NCBI RefSeq assembly: GCF_028683135.1
Contig: NZ_JAJUBB010000012.1
Location: forward strand, 1 to 64,000
From: Enterovibrio qingdaonensis
GTDB taxonomy: Bacteria > Pseudomonadota > Gammaproteobacteria > Enterobacterales > Vibrionaceae
Reading direction: 5' to 3'
DNA length: 64,000 nt
The notes beneath the pieces are model-generated. The model was not told where the DNA came from. It worked only from the letters and a program-made list of their open reading frames with translations, and did not search any database. A program made the position numbers and the translations under genes. Numbering within the stretch: position 1 is the first letter of the stretch; the number at the start of each line of letters is the position of its first letter. Below, piece by piece: positions 26,951 to 35,195 of the stretch.

Positions 26951-27253
26951 CTATAAGTCGCGCATGAGTATTTCCAATTCTTCTGACGCCTCTTCAATGA
27001 GGTTTTCTAATTCCCTAGCATCGTCATTTGCCAGTGGAAGTTGCCAGTGAATGGGTTTGCCATTAGACGTATGTTTTCCGACCAACTTCGTCACTCTGCC
27101 GCTGCGCTCGAAACGTAAGTGTTCGAACTCCGCTGCGTGACATTGGTGTTTCTCCACGATCTCAACTTCAATCAAACCAGTAGGGATGACTTGAACATGA
27201 GCATGGAGTTGTTTCGTATCTTTCAATAGGTAGTTTCTATGTCTTGCCTGCAT
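26951..27253 (-). CDS. Conserved-looking hypothetical protein, 100 residues
   Basis: A 100-residue protein with predicted beta strands in the first two-thirds (LHAHVQVIPTGLIEVEIVEKH, RVTKLVGKHTSNGKPIHWQLPL) and an acidic C-terminal helix (DDARELENLIEEASEELEILMRDL). No signal peptide, membrane segment or known motif. It has its own strong terminator and is monocistronic. I do not recognise the family. Confidence 0.6.
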   Translation of the reverse strand: MQARHRNYLLKDTKQLHAHVQVIPTGLIEVEIVEKHQCHAAEFEHLRFERSGRVTKLVGKHTSNGKPIHWQLPLANDDARELENLIEEASEELEILMRDL

Positions 27254-27499
27254 GATATATCCCCTGGAGCATCACCCGTAATCGCTTTTAAAGTGTAGAC
27301 AACTGGTTGTACTTGAGGAGGGGAAAAGGTAGGCAAAAAGTGCAGATCACGACCAAGAGTTTGAAGTAAAAACGAAACTTTTTTCTCGTATTTAATACGG
27401 TATTTTAGGCTGATAAAGGGGGGGTGAATTGCGACTTGGCGACGACAAGATATAGAAATCAACGTATTAAGTTTTTGCGGGGAGAGGGAGATTAAAAGT
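27254..27499. other. Intergenic stretch with no recognised gene
   Basis: About 250 bases between the hypothetical gene and the MarR terminator. It is A/T-rich near 27367-27410 and should hold the promoter of the 26951 gene. I see no supported coding frame. Confidence 0.4.
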
Positions 27500-27523
27500 A
27501 AAAACCCGGCGATACCGGGCTTT
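27500..27523 (-). terminator. Terminator of the marR-family gene
   Basis: On the minus strand AAGCCCGG/CCGGGTTT with a 5-base loop and a T-run, directly after the stop codon. Confidence 0.8.
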
Positions 27524-27532
27524 CCTTAGGCA

Positions 27533-27961
27533 TTAAATTGCATGTGCAACTTTGGACAACGTAGAACGAAGTGAAACGGCTTCTTCTTCAGAGAGAAGTG
27601 CGTGAATCATTTCGAAATTGCGTTGGTCTGCTTTCCCAAGAAGATCAGCCATGGCTTGACCTTTTTCCGTCAGCGTCAAAATTTTAGAACGGCGATCGTT
27701 AATGTCGTCACGGCGGTCAATATAACCTTCCATCACTAGACTTTGAACGATACGGCTCACTTTTGACTTTTCGCTGCCCAAATATGGCAATCCCATCAAA
27801 TCGCCTTGGCGAAATTCAACGGATTTGGCAATCGCTGAAATAGTGATGGTTTGCTCAGGGCCTAAAGTTACTCCTTGCTCGAACAGCCAGTCATGATAGC
27901 GCTTTGCCGATTTTAGCGTAATTAGACGACATAGTGAGCTCAGTTCCGATTGAATATCCAC
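27533..27961 (-). CDS. MarR-family transcriptional regulator
   Basis: 142 residues with the MarR winged-helix signature in residues ~60-110: GSEKSKVSRIVQSLVMEGYIDRRDDINDRRSKILTLTEKG, where the wing is the RRDDINDRRS segment. The flanking helices form the dimer interface typical of the family. The start codon is GTG. There is no adjacent efflux or catabolic gene on the same transcript. Upstream, two similar half-sites (taaataactggt, ataaataaccagt near 28120-28170) could be an operator, though they lie about 160 bases or more from the start. Target and ligand are unknown. Confidence 0.85.
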   Translation of the reverse strand: MDIQSELSSLCRLITLKSAKRYHDWLFEQGVTLGPEQTITISAIAKSVEFRQGDLMGLPYLGSEKSKVSRIVQSLVMEGYIDRRDDINDRRSKILTLTEKGQAMADLLGKADQRNFEMIHALLSEEEAVSLRSTLSKVAHAI

Positions 27962-28283
27962 GCTTATCTCTATTGCATTTTTATAGGTTTAGTGGCGCGG
28001 ATATTACCTCTTAGTATCGAGAAAAGTCTAATAGCTCAGACACGCTCTAATTAAACGCCAATTCTGGCACATTAACTCAGTTAACTGCCTGTTATATAAG
28101 GATAAACTTCACTCATGGTAAATAACTGGTTTCAAAAGTGAGACAAAGTGTAAATGGAGAGGATAAATAACCAGTAATTCCAGTGTGTTAATTAATCCGT
28201 TGTAAACCTTGGTAGGTGTAATTGTGTACATTAATAATTGTAAGAAAATGTAATTAACGATTACTTTTTAAATTTCATAAAGA
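27962..28283. other. Intergenic region upstream of the marR-family gene
   Basis: About 320 A/T-rich bases with no supported coding frame. It contains an imperfect inverted pair, ATAACTGGT (about 28120) and ACCAGTAAT (about 28170), that may be a regulator site. Otherwise nothing is recognised. Confidence 0.4.
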
Positions 28284-28314
28284 AAAACACCAAAAATTAT
28301 ATTTTTGGTGTTTT
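28284..28314 (-). terminator. Terminator of cls
   Basis: A 14-bp stem (AAAACACCAAAAAT / ATTTTTGGTGTTTT) with a 3-base loop, directly after the cls stop codon. Confidence 0.8.
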
Positions 28315-28322
28315 GGAAATGA

Positions 28323-29783
28323 TTACAGCAATGGACTAAACATGTAAAAAAATTGCTCAATAGGACGGTTGAGAACCGAGCGTTTCTGCCATGTTTCAAT
28401 GCTAAGCGGCGAGGCGTTGCGAATGTATTCCTGCTGGAGAGCCGTTAAATCTGCACAGAAATCCGGATCATCAATACACAGGGTTAATTCAAAGTTTAAC
28501 CATAGACTGCGCATGTCGAGATTGACCGTTCCTATCAAACAGAAGTTTTCATCGACCATAACGGATTTCGTATGAAGTAGGCCGCCGTTGAATCGATAAA
28601 TGTTAATCCCAGCTCTGAGCAAATCATTGAAAAATGAGCGGCTCGCCCATTCAACCATCACACTGTCGTTCTTGGCGGGAATAATGAGGTTGACCGTTAC
28701 ACCGCGTTGGGCGGTTGTTTGTAATGCTGCTAAGAGACTCTCACTGGGTATGAGGTAAGGAGTTGTAATCGTTAGGCTCTTTTTCGCTTGATGTATCGCT
28801 AACATTAGAACTTGCTGAATAATCCCATCGGGCATACCGGGTCCTGATGGAGCCACTTGCACTGAATGGTTTGCATGCTCATGTTGTTCGATCAGCGGGC
28901 AGGTAGGCAGGTCAGGTAAGTAACGTAACCCTGTTTCCACTTCCCAGTCCCACGCAAAAATGCTGTTAAGGACGGGAACGGATGGACCATCGACTTTCAC
29001 CATAATGTCGACCCATTGTCCGACCCCTGCATCTTGCTTAAAGAATCGAGGGTCGACCATGTTCATTGAGCCTGTATACCCAATCTCATTGTCAATGATG
29101 ACAATCTTTCTGTGTTGTCTGATGTCCAGGCGACGTAAGAACATACGTGCAGGGCTCACCGCCAAAGCTTCAATCAGTTCCACACCGGCGTGTCGCATCT
29201 CTTCAGGCCAATGGGTGCGAAAGAACGCTTTGCTGCCCGCTGAGTCGAGGAGAATGCGGACCGTTACGCCGCGTCTTGCTGCATCGCACACGGATTTAGC
29301 GACATCATCAGCGTGTCCACCAGCGTGCCAAATGTAGAAGACCATGTTGACTGAATGTTGGGCGTCTTGAACGTCTTTTGCAATATTACGAAGGATGTCT
29401 GCCGTTTCACAATACAGCGAGAGTTGATTGCCTGCCAACGCAGGTATGCCTGCGCGTCGCAAACACAAATCATGAACAGGCCGCGCGAGGAAACTCTGGT
29501 GTTGAGGTCGATGCACTTCACAATCACTGAGTGTTTCTAACCATTGTCCATAAGGCGAAAACATTGCCTTTGCGCGTTCGGCACGTTTTCTTCCCAAGTT
29601 CAGCTCACCGACAAGTAAATAGAGTATAACGCCGACAATTGGGATGATGTAGATGATCATCAACCACGCAATGGAAACCCCTAAGGCCCTGCGTTTTAAC
29701 ACAACGCGAATGGTGACACCGGCTATTAACAGCCAATAAAAGAAGACACTTGCCCAAACAATAAACTGATAAATCTTTTCCAT
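28323..29783 (-). CDS. cls: Cardiolipin synthase A
   Basis: A 486-residue membrane phospholipase-D-family enzyme that joins two phosphatidylglycerol molecules into cardiolipin. There are two N-terminal membrane helices (~6-28 and ~36-58) and two HKD motifs: HRKIVIIDNEIGYTGSMNMVD (~residue 225) and HTKSVMVDENFCLIGTVNLD (~405). It ends in FYMFSPLL as in E. coli ClsA, with which it aligns end to end. I use the ATG at 29783, which gives the E. coli length; an upstream in-frame GTG (29810) adds 9 residues. Confidence 0.94.
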   Translation of the reverse strand: MEKIYQFIVWASVFFYWLLIAGVTIRVVLKRRALGVSIAWLMIIYIIPIVGVILYLLVGELNLGRKRAERAKAMFSPYGQWLETLSDCEVHRPQHQSFLARPVHDLCLRRAGIPALAGNQLSLYCETADILRNIAKDVQDAQHSVNMVFYIWHAGGHADDVAKSVCDAARRGVTVRILLDSAGSKAFFRTHWPEEMRHAGVELIEALAVSPARMFLRRLDIRQHRKIVIIDNEIGYTGSMNMVDPRFFKQDAGVGQWVDIMVKVDGPSVPVLNSIFAWDWEVETGLRYLPDLPTCPLIEQHEHANHSVQVAPSGPGMPDGIIQQVLMLAIHQAKKSLTITTPYLIPSESLLAALQTTAQRGVTVNLIIPAKNDSVMVEWASRSFFNDLLRAGINIYRFNGGLLHTKSVMVDENFCLIGTVNLDMRSLWLNFELTLCIDDPDFCADLTALQQEYIRNASPLSIETWQKRSVLNRPIEQFFYMFSPLL

Positions 29784-29810
29784 ATCAATCAACTTAGCCT
29801 TTTTCGTCAC

Positions 29811-30034
29811 CCAATATAGAGCGATGGGGCTGACTATGCACAGACTTTAGTGTCTCTAATTCGCAATCGATAGTCATTAACGGCTAATTATTCGCCAAGG
29901 TGAGCGAAATGTTAAAAATATTTTGTCACTAGGTGTTTAGAAAGTAATCGGAAATGAAGTGGAATTGGATAAATATACCACTTGATCGAAAAATATAGCG
30001 CGATCGCTTCAAATTTTATTCCAAAGCTGGTTTA
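29811..30034. other. Divergent intergenic region upstream of cls
   Basis: A/T-rich sequence between cls and the transporter gene; promoters for both are expected here. No coding frame is supported. Confidence 0.4.
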
Positions 30035-30152
30035 CTTGCCATGCCTGTTGCAAAAGCGGGTCAGATGTCTCCTGTAAATATAAGTTTACAACCAAGCTGG
30101 AGATGCCAAGGAAAGGCAAAAAGATGCTGAATATCAGTATCTAAACAATTTC
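30035..30152 (+). promoter_or_regulatory. Possible structured 5' leader of the NSS transporter gene
   Basis: Nested complementarity is visible: TCTCC (about 30070) pairs with GGAGA (about 30101) around an inner TGTAAA/TTTACA hairpin. A GCC-rich segment (gccaaggaaaggc) follows, then a 9-bp hairpin AGATGCTGA/TCAGTATCT just before the gene. This resembles a riboswitch-like or attenuating leader, but it does not match any class I know. Confidence 0.35.
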
Positions 30153-30175
30153 ATTGATTGTAGTAGAGAGTAGTT

Positions 30176-31522
30176 ATGGCAAGCAGCAATAGAGCCCAGT
30201 TTTCCTCCAGATTAGGATTCATTCTTGCCGCGGCAGGTTCTGCCGTTGGTCTTGGTAATATTTGGGGTTTCCCAACACAAGCAGCCAGTAATGGCGGTGC
30301 GGTTTTCCTGATCACATATTTGGTCATGGTATTTGTCATGGCCTACCCATTGCTGGTGGCTGAATTGACCATTGGTCGTTACGGCGCGTCGAACCCTATT
30401 CGTTCCCTTATTTCCGTCGCACCTAAACAAAAAGCCTTGGGCAGTGCCGTTGGTATTGCAGGACTGCTAGGTGCCAGTGGTATTTTGAGTTTCTACGCGA
30501 TAGTGGCGGGCTGGTTCTTTGGCTTCCTTATCGGTCCTGTGCTGAGTGCTATCGGCATGGAGAGTGCGGCAGCGTGGCTTGAAGGTTTTAGTATTGAACG
30601 CAACTTGATTTTGATGGGTGTGTTCATGCTGCTTACTATTCTTGTCGTGAAGAATGGTGTTGCAGATGGTATTGAAAAATGGTCGAGCCGTTTGATGCCA
30701 GTACTGTTTGTACTGTTTATTGTGATGGTTGTTTATACGCTTACCCAGCCTGGTGCAATTGACGGTTTGAAAATGTACTTGGTTCCAGATACGTCGCATT
30801 TCTCTCCAGACTTAATGGTCAGTGCGATGGGGCAGGCGTTCTTCTCGCTGTCGATAGGTGTTTGTACAATGATGGTGTATGGCTCTTACTTGAGTAAAGA
30901 AGCCAACTTGCCAAAGACTGCAGCTCAGGTAGCTATGGTGGACACGGGTGTAGCATTTGTAGCGGGTTTGCTCATTCTACCTGCGATGTTCGTTGCGCAA
31001 AAAAATGGTGTGCAAATTTACAATGAAGCAGGCGCGTTGCTTGATGGCGATACCCTCGTTTTCAATGTGCTTCCAGCCATGTTCGACACCATGGGATTTG
31101 CAGGCATTATCGTGAGTGTGGCTTTCTTTGCACTGATGGTGATCGCGGCATTAACGTCTTCAATCTCAATGCTAGAAGTACCGGTATCGTGTGCGTGTGA
31201 AGAGCTGAACAAAGAGCGTAAGTCAGTGGTGTGGTGGATTGGCGGTGCGATCTCTATCTTCTCTGCCATTATCATCTTTAACTTCAACACCATGTTTGGC
31301 TTAGTGATCACCGTGACCACCGAATACATGCAACCTATTCTTGGTCTCATCATGGCACTGATTGCTGGCTGGATTTGGAATCGTAACCAAGTTCTTGAAG
31401 AGCTCAGCCATGCTCAACCAGAGTTCGCACAAAGTACCTTCTGGAAAGTTTGGCCTGCATACGTTCGTATCGTATGCCCAATCTTGATGGCGATGGTGTT
31501 TTTGTGGCCGCTATTTAAGTAG
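30176..31522 (+). CDS. Sodium-dependent transporter, NSS (SNF) family
   Basis: A 448-residue neurotransmitter:sodium symporter-type transporter with about 11 hydrophobic segments, the prokaryotic NSS count. The TM1 signature FILAAAGSAVGLGNIWGFP, with its unwound sodium-binding section, is present, as is the TM6 region FFSLSIGVCTMMVYGSYL. The substrate is probably an amino acid, sodium-coupled; no specificity can be read. The gene has its own terminator and a potentially structured leader. Confidence 0.9.
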   Translation: MASSNRAQFSSRLGFILAAAGSAVGLGNIWGFPTQAASNGGAVFLITYLVMVFVMAYPLLVAELTIGRYGASNPIRSLISVAPKQKALGSAVGIAGLLGASGILSFYAIVAGWFFGFLIGPVLSAIGMESAAAWLEGFSIERNLILMGVFMLLTILVVKNGVADGIEKWSSRLMPVLFVLFIVMVVYTLTQPGAIDGLKMYLVPDTSHFSPDLMVSAMGQAFFSLSIGVCTMMVYGSYLSKEANLPKTAAQVAMVDTGVAFVAGLLILPAMFVAQKNGVQIYNEAGALLDGDTLVFNVLPAMFDTMGFAGIIVSVAFFALMVIAALTSSISMLEVPVSCACEELNKERKSVVWWIGGAISIFSAIIIFNFNTMFGLVITVTTEYMQPILGLIMALIAGWIWNRNQVLEELSHAQPEFAQSTFWKVWPAYVRIVCPILMAMVFLWPLFK

Positions 31523-31532
31523 TTTTTTGTAC

Positions 31533-31560
31533 GAATCCCCGCCCATGCGGGGATTCTTGT
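31533..31560 (+). terminator. Terminator of the NSS transporter gene
   Basis: GAATCCCCGC/GCGGGGATTC stem with a 4-base loop, followed by TTGTT, 11 bases after the stop. Confidence 0.75.
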
Positions 31561-31642
31561 TCAATCTGATGACCTCTTTGCTTTATCTAAATTCCCTCTC
31601 CGATTACACTCACCGCAGACGTAATAAATAACAGGTTTAACC

Positions 31643-32314
31643 ATGTTCACTCTGGTTTATCAGAATGACGATTTCTTGGTGATCAACAAACACCCTGGAG
31701 TCAGTGTCCATAAAGACGACAATGAACAAGCGTTGTTGACGGAGGTCGCGAAAGTCACCGGTGATAAGCAACTCTTTCTGATCCATCGTTTGGATAAAAT
31801 GACGTCTGGATTGCTTTTACTTGGCCGGCACCAGCAAGCAGCATCATCACTTTCAAGTTTGTTTGCAAATAGAACGGTTCAGAAGTTCTATCTTGCTCTG
31901 TCAGCGAAGAAACCGAGTAAAAAGCAAGGTACCATTTCTGGCGATATGGCAAAAAGTCGTCGCGCCATGTGGAAGTTGCTTTCGAGTAAAACCAACCCTG
32001 CAACGACACAATTTTTCTCCACGTCGGGTGGGGAAGGCAAGCGATTGTTCCTTTGTAAGCCATACACAGGGAAAACCCACCAAATTCGTGTGGCTCTCAA
32101 GAGTGTGGGCTCGGCAATTTTAGGTGACGACATATATGGTGGAGAGGCGTCAGATCGAGGTTATCTGCACGCATATTCTCTGTCGTTTACACATAACGGC
32201 GAAAACTATCAATTTGTTGAGCCTCCCGCGCTTGGTGACATGTGGCCAGATTTACCAAGTGATTGGCAAATGCCTTGGCTTTTGAATTGGCCCAAACTTC
32301 CGCATCAAAAATAA
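31643..32314 (+). CDS. RluA-family pseudouridine synthase (TIGR01621-like)
   Basis: 223 residues. The catalytic block HRLDKMTSGLLLLG contains the essential Asp, and GKTHQIRVALKSVGSAILGDDIYGG is the second family motif. No S4 domain is present, so it is a short RluA-type enzyme of the kind found next to small uncharacterised genes in Vibrionaceae. It isomerises uridine in rRNA or tRNA; the target site cannot be told from sequence. Confidence 0.85.
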   Translation: MFTLVYQNDDFLVINKHPGVSVHKDDNEQALLTEVAKVTGDKQLFLIHRLDKMTSGLLLLGRHQQAASSLSSLFANRTVQKFYLALSAKKPSKKQGTISGDMAKSRRAMWKLLSSKTNPATTQFFSTSGGEGKRLFLCKPYTGKTHQIRVALKSVGSAILGDDIYGGEASDRGYLHAYSLSFTHNGENYQFVEPPALGDMWPDLPSDWQMPWLLNWPKLPHQK

Positions 32315-32377
32315 AAAGGATTTTCCTGAATTGTCAGGATTGCTACCAAGGATGGCTTGTAATTATTGGAGACAAGC

Positions 32378-32578
32378 ATGCAGCCTAATCGCAAAAAGAC
32401 GCGCAGCACGAATTCTCATAAGTTTTGGGGGCTTGCGAGCCTGAGACGCCAGCGTAAGCGTAAAGTCGCGCGCAGTCAGCATCGTCGAGGTGAGGAGTTC
32501 TACAACCTACAACTTAGCAGTGTGCCACTTGTACTTACTGAAGCACCTATCACTTCACCAGAGGATAACAAAGAATGA
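32378..32578 (+). CDS. Small basic hypothetical protein coupled to a methyltransferase gene
   Basis: A 66-residue protein with a highly basic first half (QPNRKKTRSTNSHKF..RRQRKRKVARSQHRR), resembling a ribosomal or RNA-binding tail, and an acidic proline-rich end. GGAG lies 6 bases before the ATG. Its stop overlaps the start of the next gene (ATGA), which suggests coupled translation and supports a real gene. I do not recognise the family; binding to RNA is inferred from charge and from its neighbours, which are RNA-modification enzymes. Confidence 0.65.
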   Translation: MQPNRKKTRSTNSHKFWGLASLRRQRKRKVARSQHRRGEEFYNLQLSSVPLVLTEAPITSPEDNKE

Positions 32579-33525
32579 TGTCACCGAGTTCGCTACCTCG
32601 CTTTTTTGACGTAATCACTGAGCGTCTCCTTGAGTGTGGCGATGAAGTACGCCGTGTATTCCATGGCCGAGGGCGTTGTTACGAAGGGTTGGAGCAAATT
32701 ACCGCAGATTGGCTAGGTCAAGGCGTATTACAGATTGCGATATTTAAAGAAGCAGAACCTGAATTCTACGAAGCGTTAAATACTCAAGTGCTGGCCTTTT
32801 CCCAATCGGATGTCTGGAAACGTATTGGTGGTAAAACTATCTCTGTACAACACCGTGATCGTGAAGGCGCGATGACTGAAACGCTAGTGGGCGATATGCC
32901 AGTGCAAATCAATGTGGTAGAGAACTCGCTCACTTACAAACTGGATTTAGGCAAACGCCAGAACAACGGCTTATTTCTGGATATGCGATTGGGACGCCAG
33001 TGGGTAAAAGATCATGCTGAAGGTAAACGCGTGCTAAATCTTTTTGCCTATACCTGTGGTTTCTCCGTGGCGGCTATTGAAGGTGGTGCGGAAAAAGTAG
33101 TGAATTTGGATATGGCGAAGTCATCCCTATCCCGAGGTCGCGAGAATCATCAGTTAAACCAGCATGATTTAAGCAAGGTGAGCTTCCTTGGCCATGAACT
33201 CTTCAAGTCATGGGGCAAAGTGAAAAAGTCGGGTCCTTACGATTTGGTGATTATCGACCCGCCTTCCTTCCAAAAGGGCAGTTTTGCGCTGACGAAGGAT
33301 TACGCCAAAATATTGCGCCGACTACCTGAATTGGTTGTAGAGGGTGGAGAGGTGCTGGCGTGTGTGAATTCACCCGATGTGTTGCCGAGTTTTCTGACAG
33401 ATCAAATGGCAGAGTTAGCACCGGCATTCGTGTTTGAATCGCGTTTGGAAAATCCGCCAGAGTTTGAAGATATTGACACCGACAGCGCGTTAAAGGTGCT
33501 TCACTTTACCCATAAGGTGCAGTGA
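32575..33525 (+). CDS. Class I SAM-dependent methyltransferase, RlmI/RlmK-like
   Basis: A 316-residue methyltransferase. The SAM-binding motif I is RVLNLFAYTCGFSVAAIEGGA, followed by NLDMAKSSL (motif II) and the catalytic-like IDPPSFQKGSF (motif IV), as in the rRNA cytosine-5/guanine methylases RlmI and RlmK. The N-terminal half is shorter than RlmI and lacks a PUA domain. The likely substrate is rRNA; the position is unknown. It is coupled to the small basic gene upstream. Confidence 0.85.
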   Translation: MMSPSSLPRFFDVITERLLECGDEVRRVFHGRGRCYEGLEQITADWLGQGVLQIAIFKEAEPEFYEALNTQVLAFSQSDVWKRIGGKTISVQHRDREGAMTETLVGDMPVQINVVENSLTYKLDLGKRQNNGLFLDMRLGRQWVKDHAEGKRVLNLFAYTCGFSVAAIEGGAEKVVNLDMAKSSLSRGRENHQLNQHDLSKVSFLGHELFKSWGKVKKSGPYDLVIIDPPSFQKGSFALTKDYAKILRRLPELVVEGGEVLACVNSPDVLPSFLTDQMAELAPAFVFESRLENPPEFEDIDTDSALKVLHFTHKVQ

Positions 33526-33537
33526 ACGGGAAAAATT

Positions 33538-33792
33538 GTGGATGCATTCCAACGGATAGATGAGCTGAAGTCAGGTCACCACGACGTCATATATAAGGGC
33601 GAACGTTGGGGACTTACGGTAAAACGATACAGCAATGGGCATGCAGTCAAAGTCTATGCTGAAGCACTCTCAGGTGGCGATTTTGTGAGTGGGAATCTTT
33701 ATCTTGTCGACGACATTTGGGCATTGAAACCCTGTGAAATGCCGAGAGAAAAGGTGATGTCGTTCATCTTGGGGTTTGAATGCGTTAAATAG
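33538..33792 (+). CDS. Hypothetical protein, 84 residues
   Basis: An 84-residue protein starting at GTG 12 bases after the methyltransferase stop and ending at a strong terminator, so probably the last gene of that operon. It has alternating beta-type segments (DVIYKGERWGLTVKRYSNGHAVKVYAEAL, FVSGNLYLVDDIWALKPCEMP) and no membrane or catalytic motifs. I do not recognise the family. Confidence 0.6.
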   Translation: MDAFQRIDELKSGHHDVIYKGERWGLTVKRYSNGHAVKVYAEALSGGDFVSGNLYLVDDIWALKPCEMPREKVMSFILGFECVK

Positions 33793-33825
33793 AAAAAGCC
33801 CGCTAAGCGAATTAGCGGGCTTTTT
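33793..33825. terminator. Bidirectional terminator
   Basis: A perfect 14-bp stem (AAAAAGCCCGCTAA/TTAGCGGGCTTTTT) between convergent genes. Confidence 0.9.
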
Positions 33826-33830
33826 AATGT

Positions 33831-34226
33831 TTAGCTACTGCAATCTTCTTTTGTTATTACACGCTCTAAGACGGGACGGCCACGGGCATCCCTCACAAGA
33901 AGCTTGTAGGAAACGCCTTTATCCATGAGAGAAGAGATCTCATTTTCTTTGCAGTACCGTTTTTCCAAGCCATCAGCCAGGACGGTAGGAGCGACATCAC
34001 CGCTACCTGAATACAAGAGAGTTAGCTCGATTTCAGCACTGTTAGCTTTAGCTCTAACCAAGTTGTAACCGTTCATATTCACCGGCACTAGCTTACCCAA
34101 CATATCTGCGCGTTGAGCTGCAAATGTTTCTGCTATTTCAAGATCTGATGTGCTGGAACAAGCTGACAAACCTAAAACCAGTGCACCAACCAGTACGGAT
34201 TTTGCGGTGATTAACCAATCTCGCAT
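33831..34226 (-). CDS. Lipoprotein, GspS-beta/AspS-type T2SS pilotin
   Basis: 131 residues with a lipoprotein signal (lipobox LSAC, Cys ~23). The body matches the spacing of the AspS/YghG pilotin family: P-x4-GYNLVRAK, a TLLYSGSG turn, a central Cys (YCKENEISSLMDKGVSYKL) and a second Cys near the end (KEDC), which should form a disulfide. Such pilotins carry the type II secretion secretin to the outer membrane. The assignment is from remembered family features; no other T2SS gene is in the window, which is usual for this pilotin. Confidence 0.7.
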   Translation of the reverse strand: MRDWLITAKSVLVGALVLGLSACSSTSDLEIAETFAAQRADMLGKLVPVNMNGYNLVRAKANSAEIELTLLYSGSGDVAPTVLADGLEKRYCKENEISSLMDKGVSYKLLVRDARGRPVLERVITKEDCSS

Positions 34227-34256
34227 TACGGGATCCTTGCTTTGTAAATCTGCGTG

Positions 34257-34559
34257 TTATGCAGGAAGAACTTTCTTAAATGGCTTAACAATAACGTCCT
34301 TGTAGACGCCTGCATCAATATAAGGATCGGCGTCCGCCCAGCTTTTCGCTTCTTCAAGGCTGTTAAACTGAGCAATGACGGTCGAGCCAGTAAAGCCTGC
34401 TTCGCCTGGGTCTTCACTGTCTACGGCAGGGTTTGGGCCTGCTACTAACAGTCGTCCTTCTGATTCGAGGACTCGTAATCTTGCTAAGTGTTGTTCACGC
34501 ACTTGCATACGAAGCGGTAAACTGTTTTCTACGTCTTGTGAAAAAATGACGTACCACAT
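34257..34559 (-). CDS. yciI: YciI family protein
   Basis: 100 residues, near-collinear with E. coli YciI ([68 protein letters not shown]). It has a dimeric alpha+beta-barrel fold with the conserved His/Asp pair (REQHL, ADADPY) of the family. The physiological reaction is not established. It is about 30 bases upstream of the lipoprotein gene, probably co-transcribed. Confidence 0.93.
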   Translation of the reverse strand: MWYVIFSQDVENSLPLRMQVREQHLARLRVLESEGRLLVAGPNPAVDSEDPGEAGFTGSTVIAQFNSLEEAKSWADADPYIDAGVYKDVIVKPFKKVLPA

Positions 34560-34645
34560 TTTTCATTCTCTCCATGTAAGCCAGCACTTTGCTTTGAGCC
34601 TAGTGTACGCAAGGATACAGTAAAGTGCTGTCAGAAATGTCTGAT

Positions 34646-35035
34646 TTATGACTTGTTTATCGCTCGTGGGCGGCCTTCACTGTCGATTGCGACATAATGA
34701 AACGTGGCATTACACACTTTATAGCGCTCTTTAATGCCGTCATCGTTAATTGGTTTCACCCACACTTCCAATTCCATGCTCATCGACGTACGGCCAATTT
34801 TGACGCATTCCCCATATACACAAACCACATCGCCGATATTCACAGGCTTCTTGAATTCAATACTTGAAACAGAAATGGTGACAATCTTTCCACCTGAAAT
34901 TTCTTTTGCGAGGATGCCGCCGGCAAGGTCAAGCTGAGACATAATCCAGCCGCCGAAGATTTGCATATTTGGGTTACAGTCGCTTGGCATGGCCAGCGTT
35001 CGGGATAGAAGTTGCCCTTTTGGTGTGTCACACAT
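34646..35035 (-). CDS. yciA: Acyl-CoA thioesterase YciA
   Basis: 129-residue hot-dog-fold thioesterase that hydrolyses a broad range of acyl-CoAs. The motif MPSDCNPNMQIFGGWIMSQLDLAGGILA contains the catalytic Asn/Asp region. It matches E. coli YciA throughout. It starts 2 bases after the stop of a 27-codon frame and has no good ribosome-binding site of its own at normal distance, so translation is probably coupled to that small frame. Confidence 0.93.
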   Translation of the reverse strand: MCDTPKGQLLSRTLAMPSDCNPNMQIFGGWIMSQLDLAGGILAKEISGGKIVTISVSSIEFKKPVNIGDVVCVYGECVKIGRTSMSMELEVWVKPINDDGIKERYKVCNATFHYVAIDSEGRPRAINKS

Positions 35036-35037
35036 TG

Positions 35038-35121
35038 CTATAACACTCCGCCCAAAATCACTGCTACTACGTTGGAAAGCATAAATAATCCGCCCTCAGA
35101 GGCGTTGCTTGATCCTGACAT
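35038..35121 (-). CDS. 27-residue hydrophobic peptide upstream of yciA
   Basis: An ATG-started frame of 27 codons with AGGAAG 8-9 bases upstream. It ends 2 bases before the yciA start. The peptide has a small polar start (SGSSNASEGG) and a hydrophobic C-terminal segment of about 16 residues ending VILGGVL. The good Shine-Dalgarno, the tight coupling and the membrane-like segment argue for expression. It could be a small membrane protein or simply a device to load ribosomes on yciA. Not recognised. Confidence 0.55.
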   Translation of the reverse strand: MSGSSNASEGGLFMLSNVVAVILGGVL

Positions 35122-35195
35122 GATACTACTTCCTGGGAATCAAATATCCAAAAGGGCGCAGGATAGTCATTATCCTGCGCGATGAAGGGGGTGTT

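Noticed and set aside
27223-27462. 79-codon minus-strand frame upstream of the 100-residue hypothetical gene
   Set aside because: No ribosome-binding site, no protein-like composition, and it overlaps the start of the better-supported gene.
30035-30152. Glycine riboswitch before the NSS transporter gene
   Set aside because: The conserved purine-rich aptamer blocks of the glycine class are not seen; only generic hairpins are.
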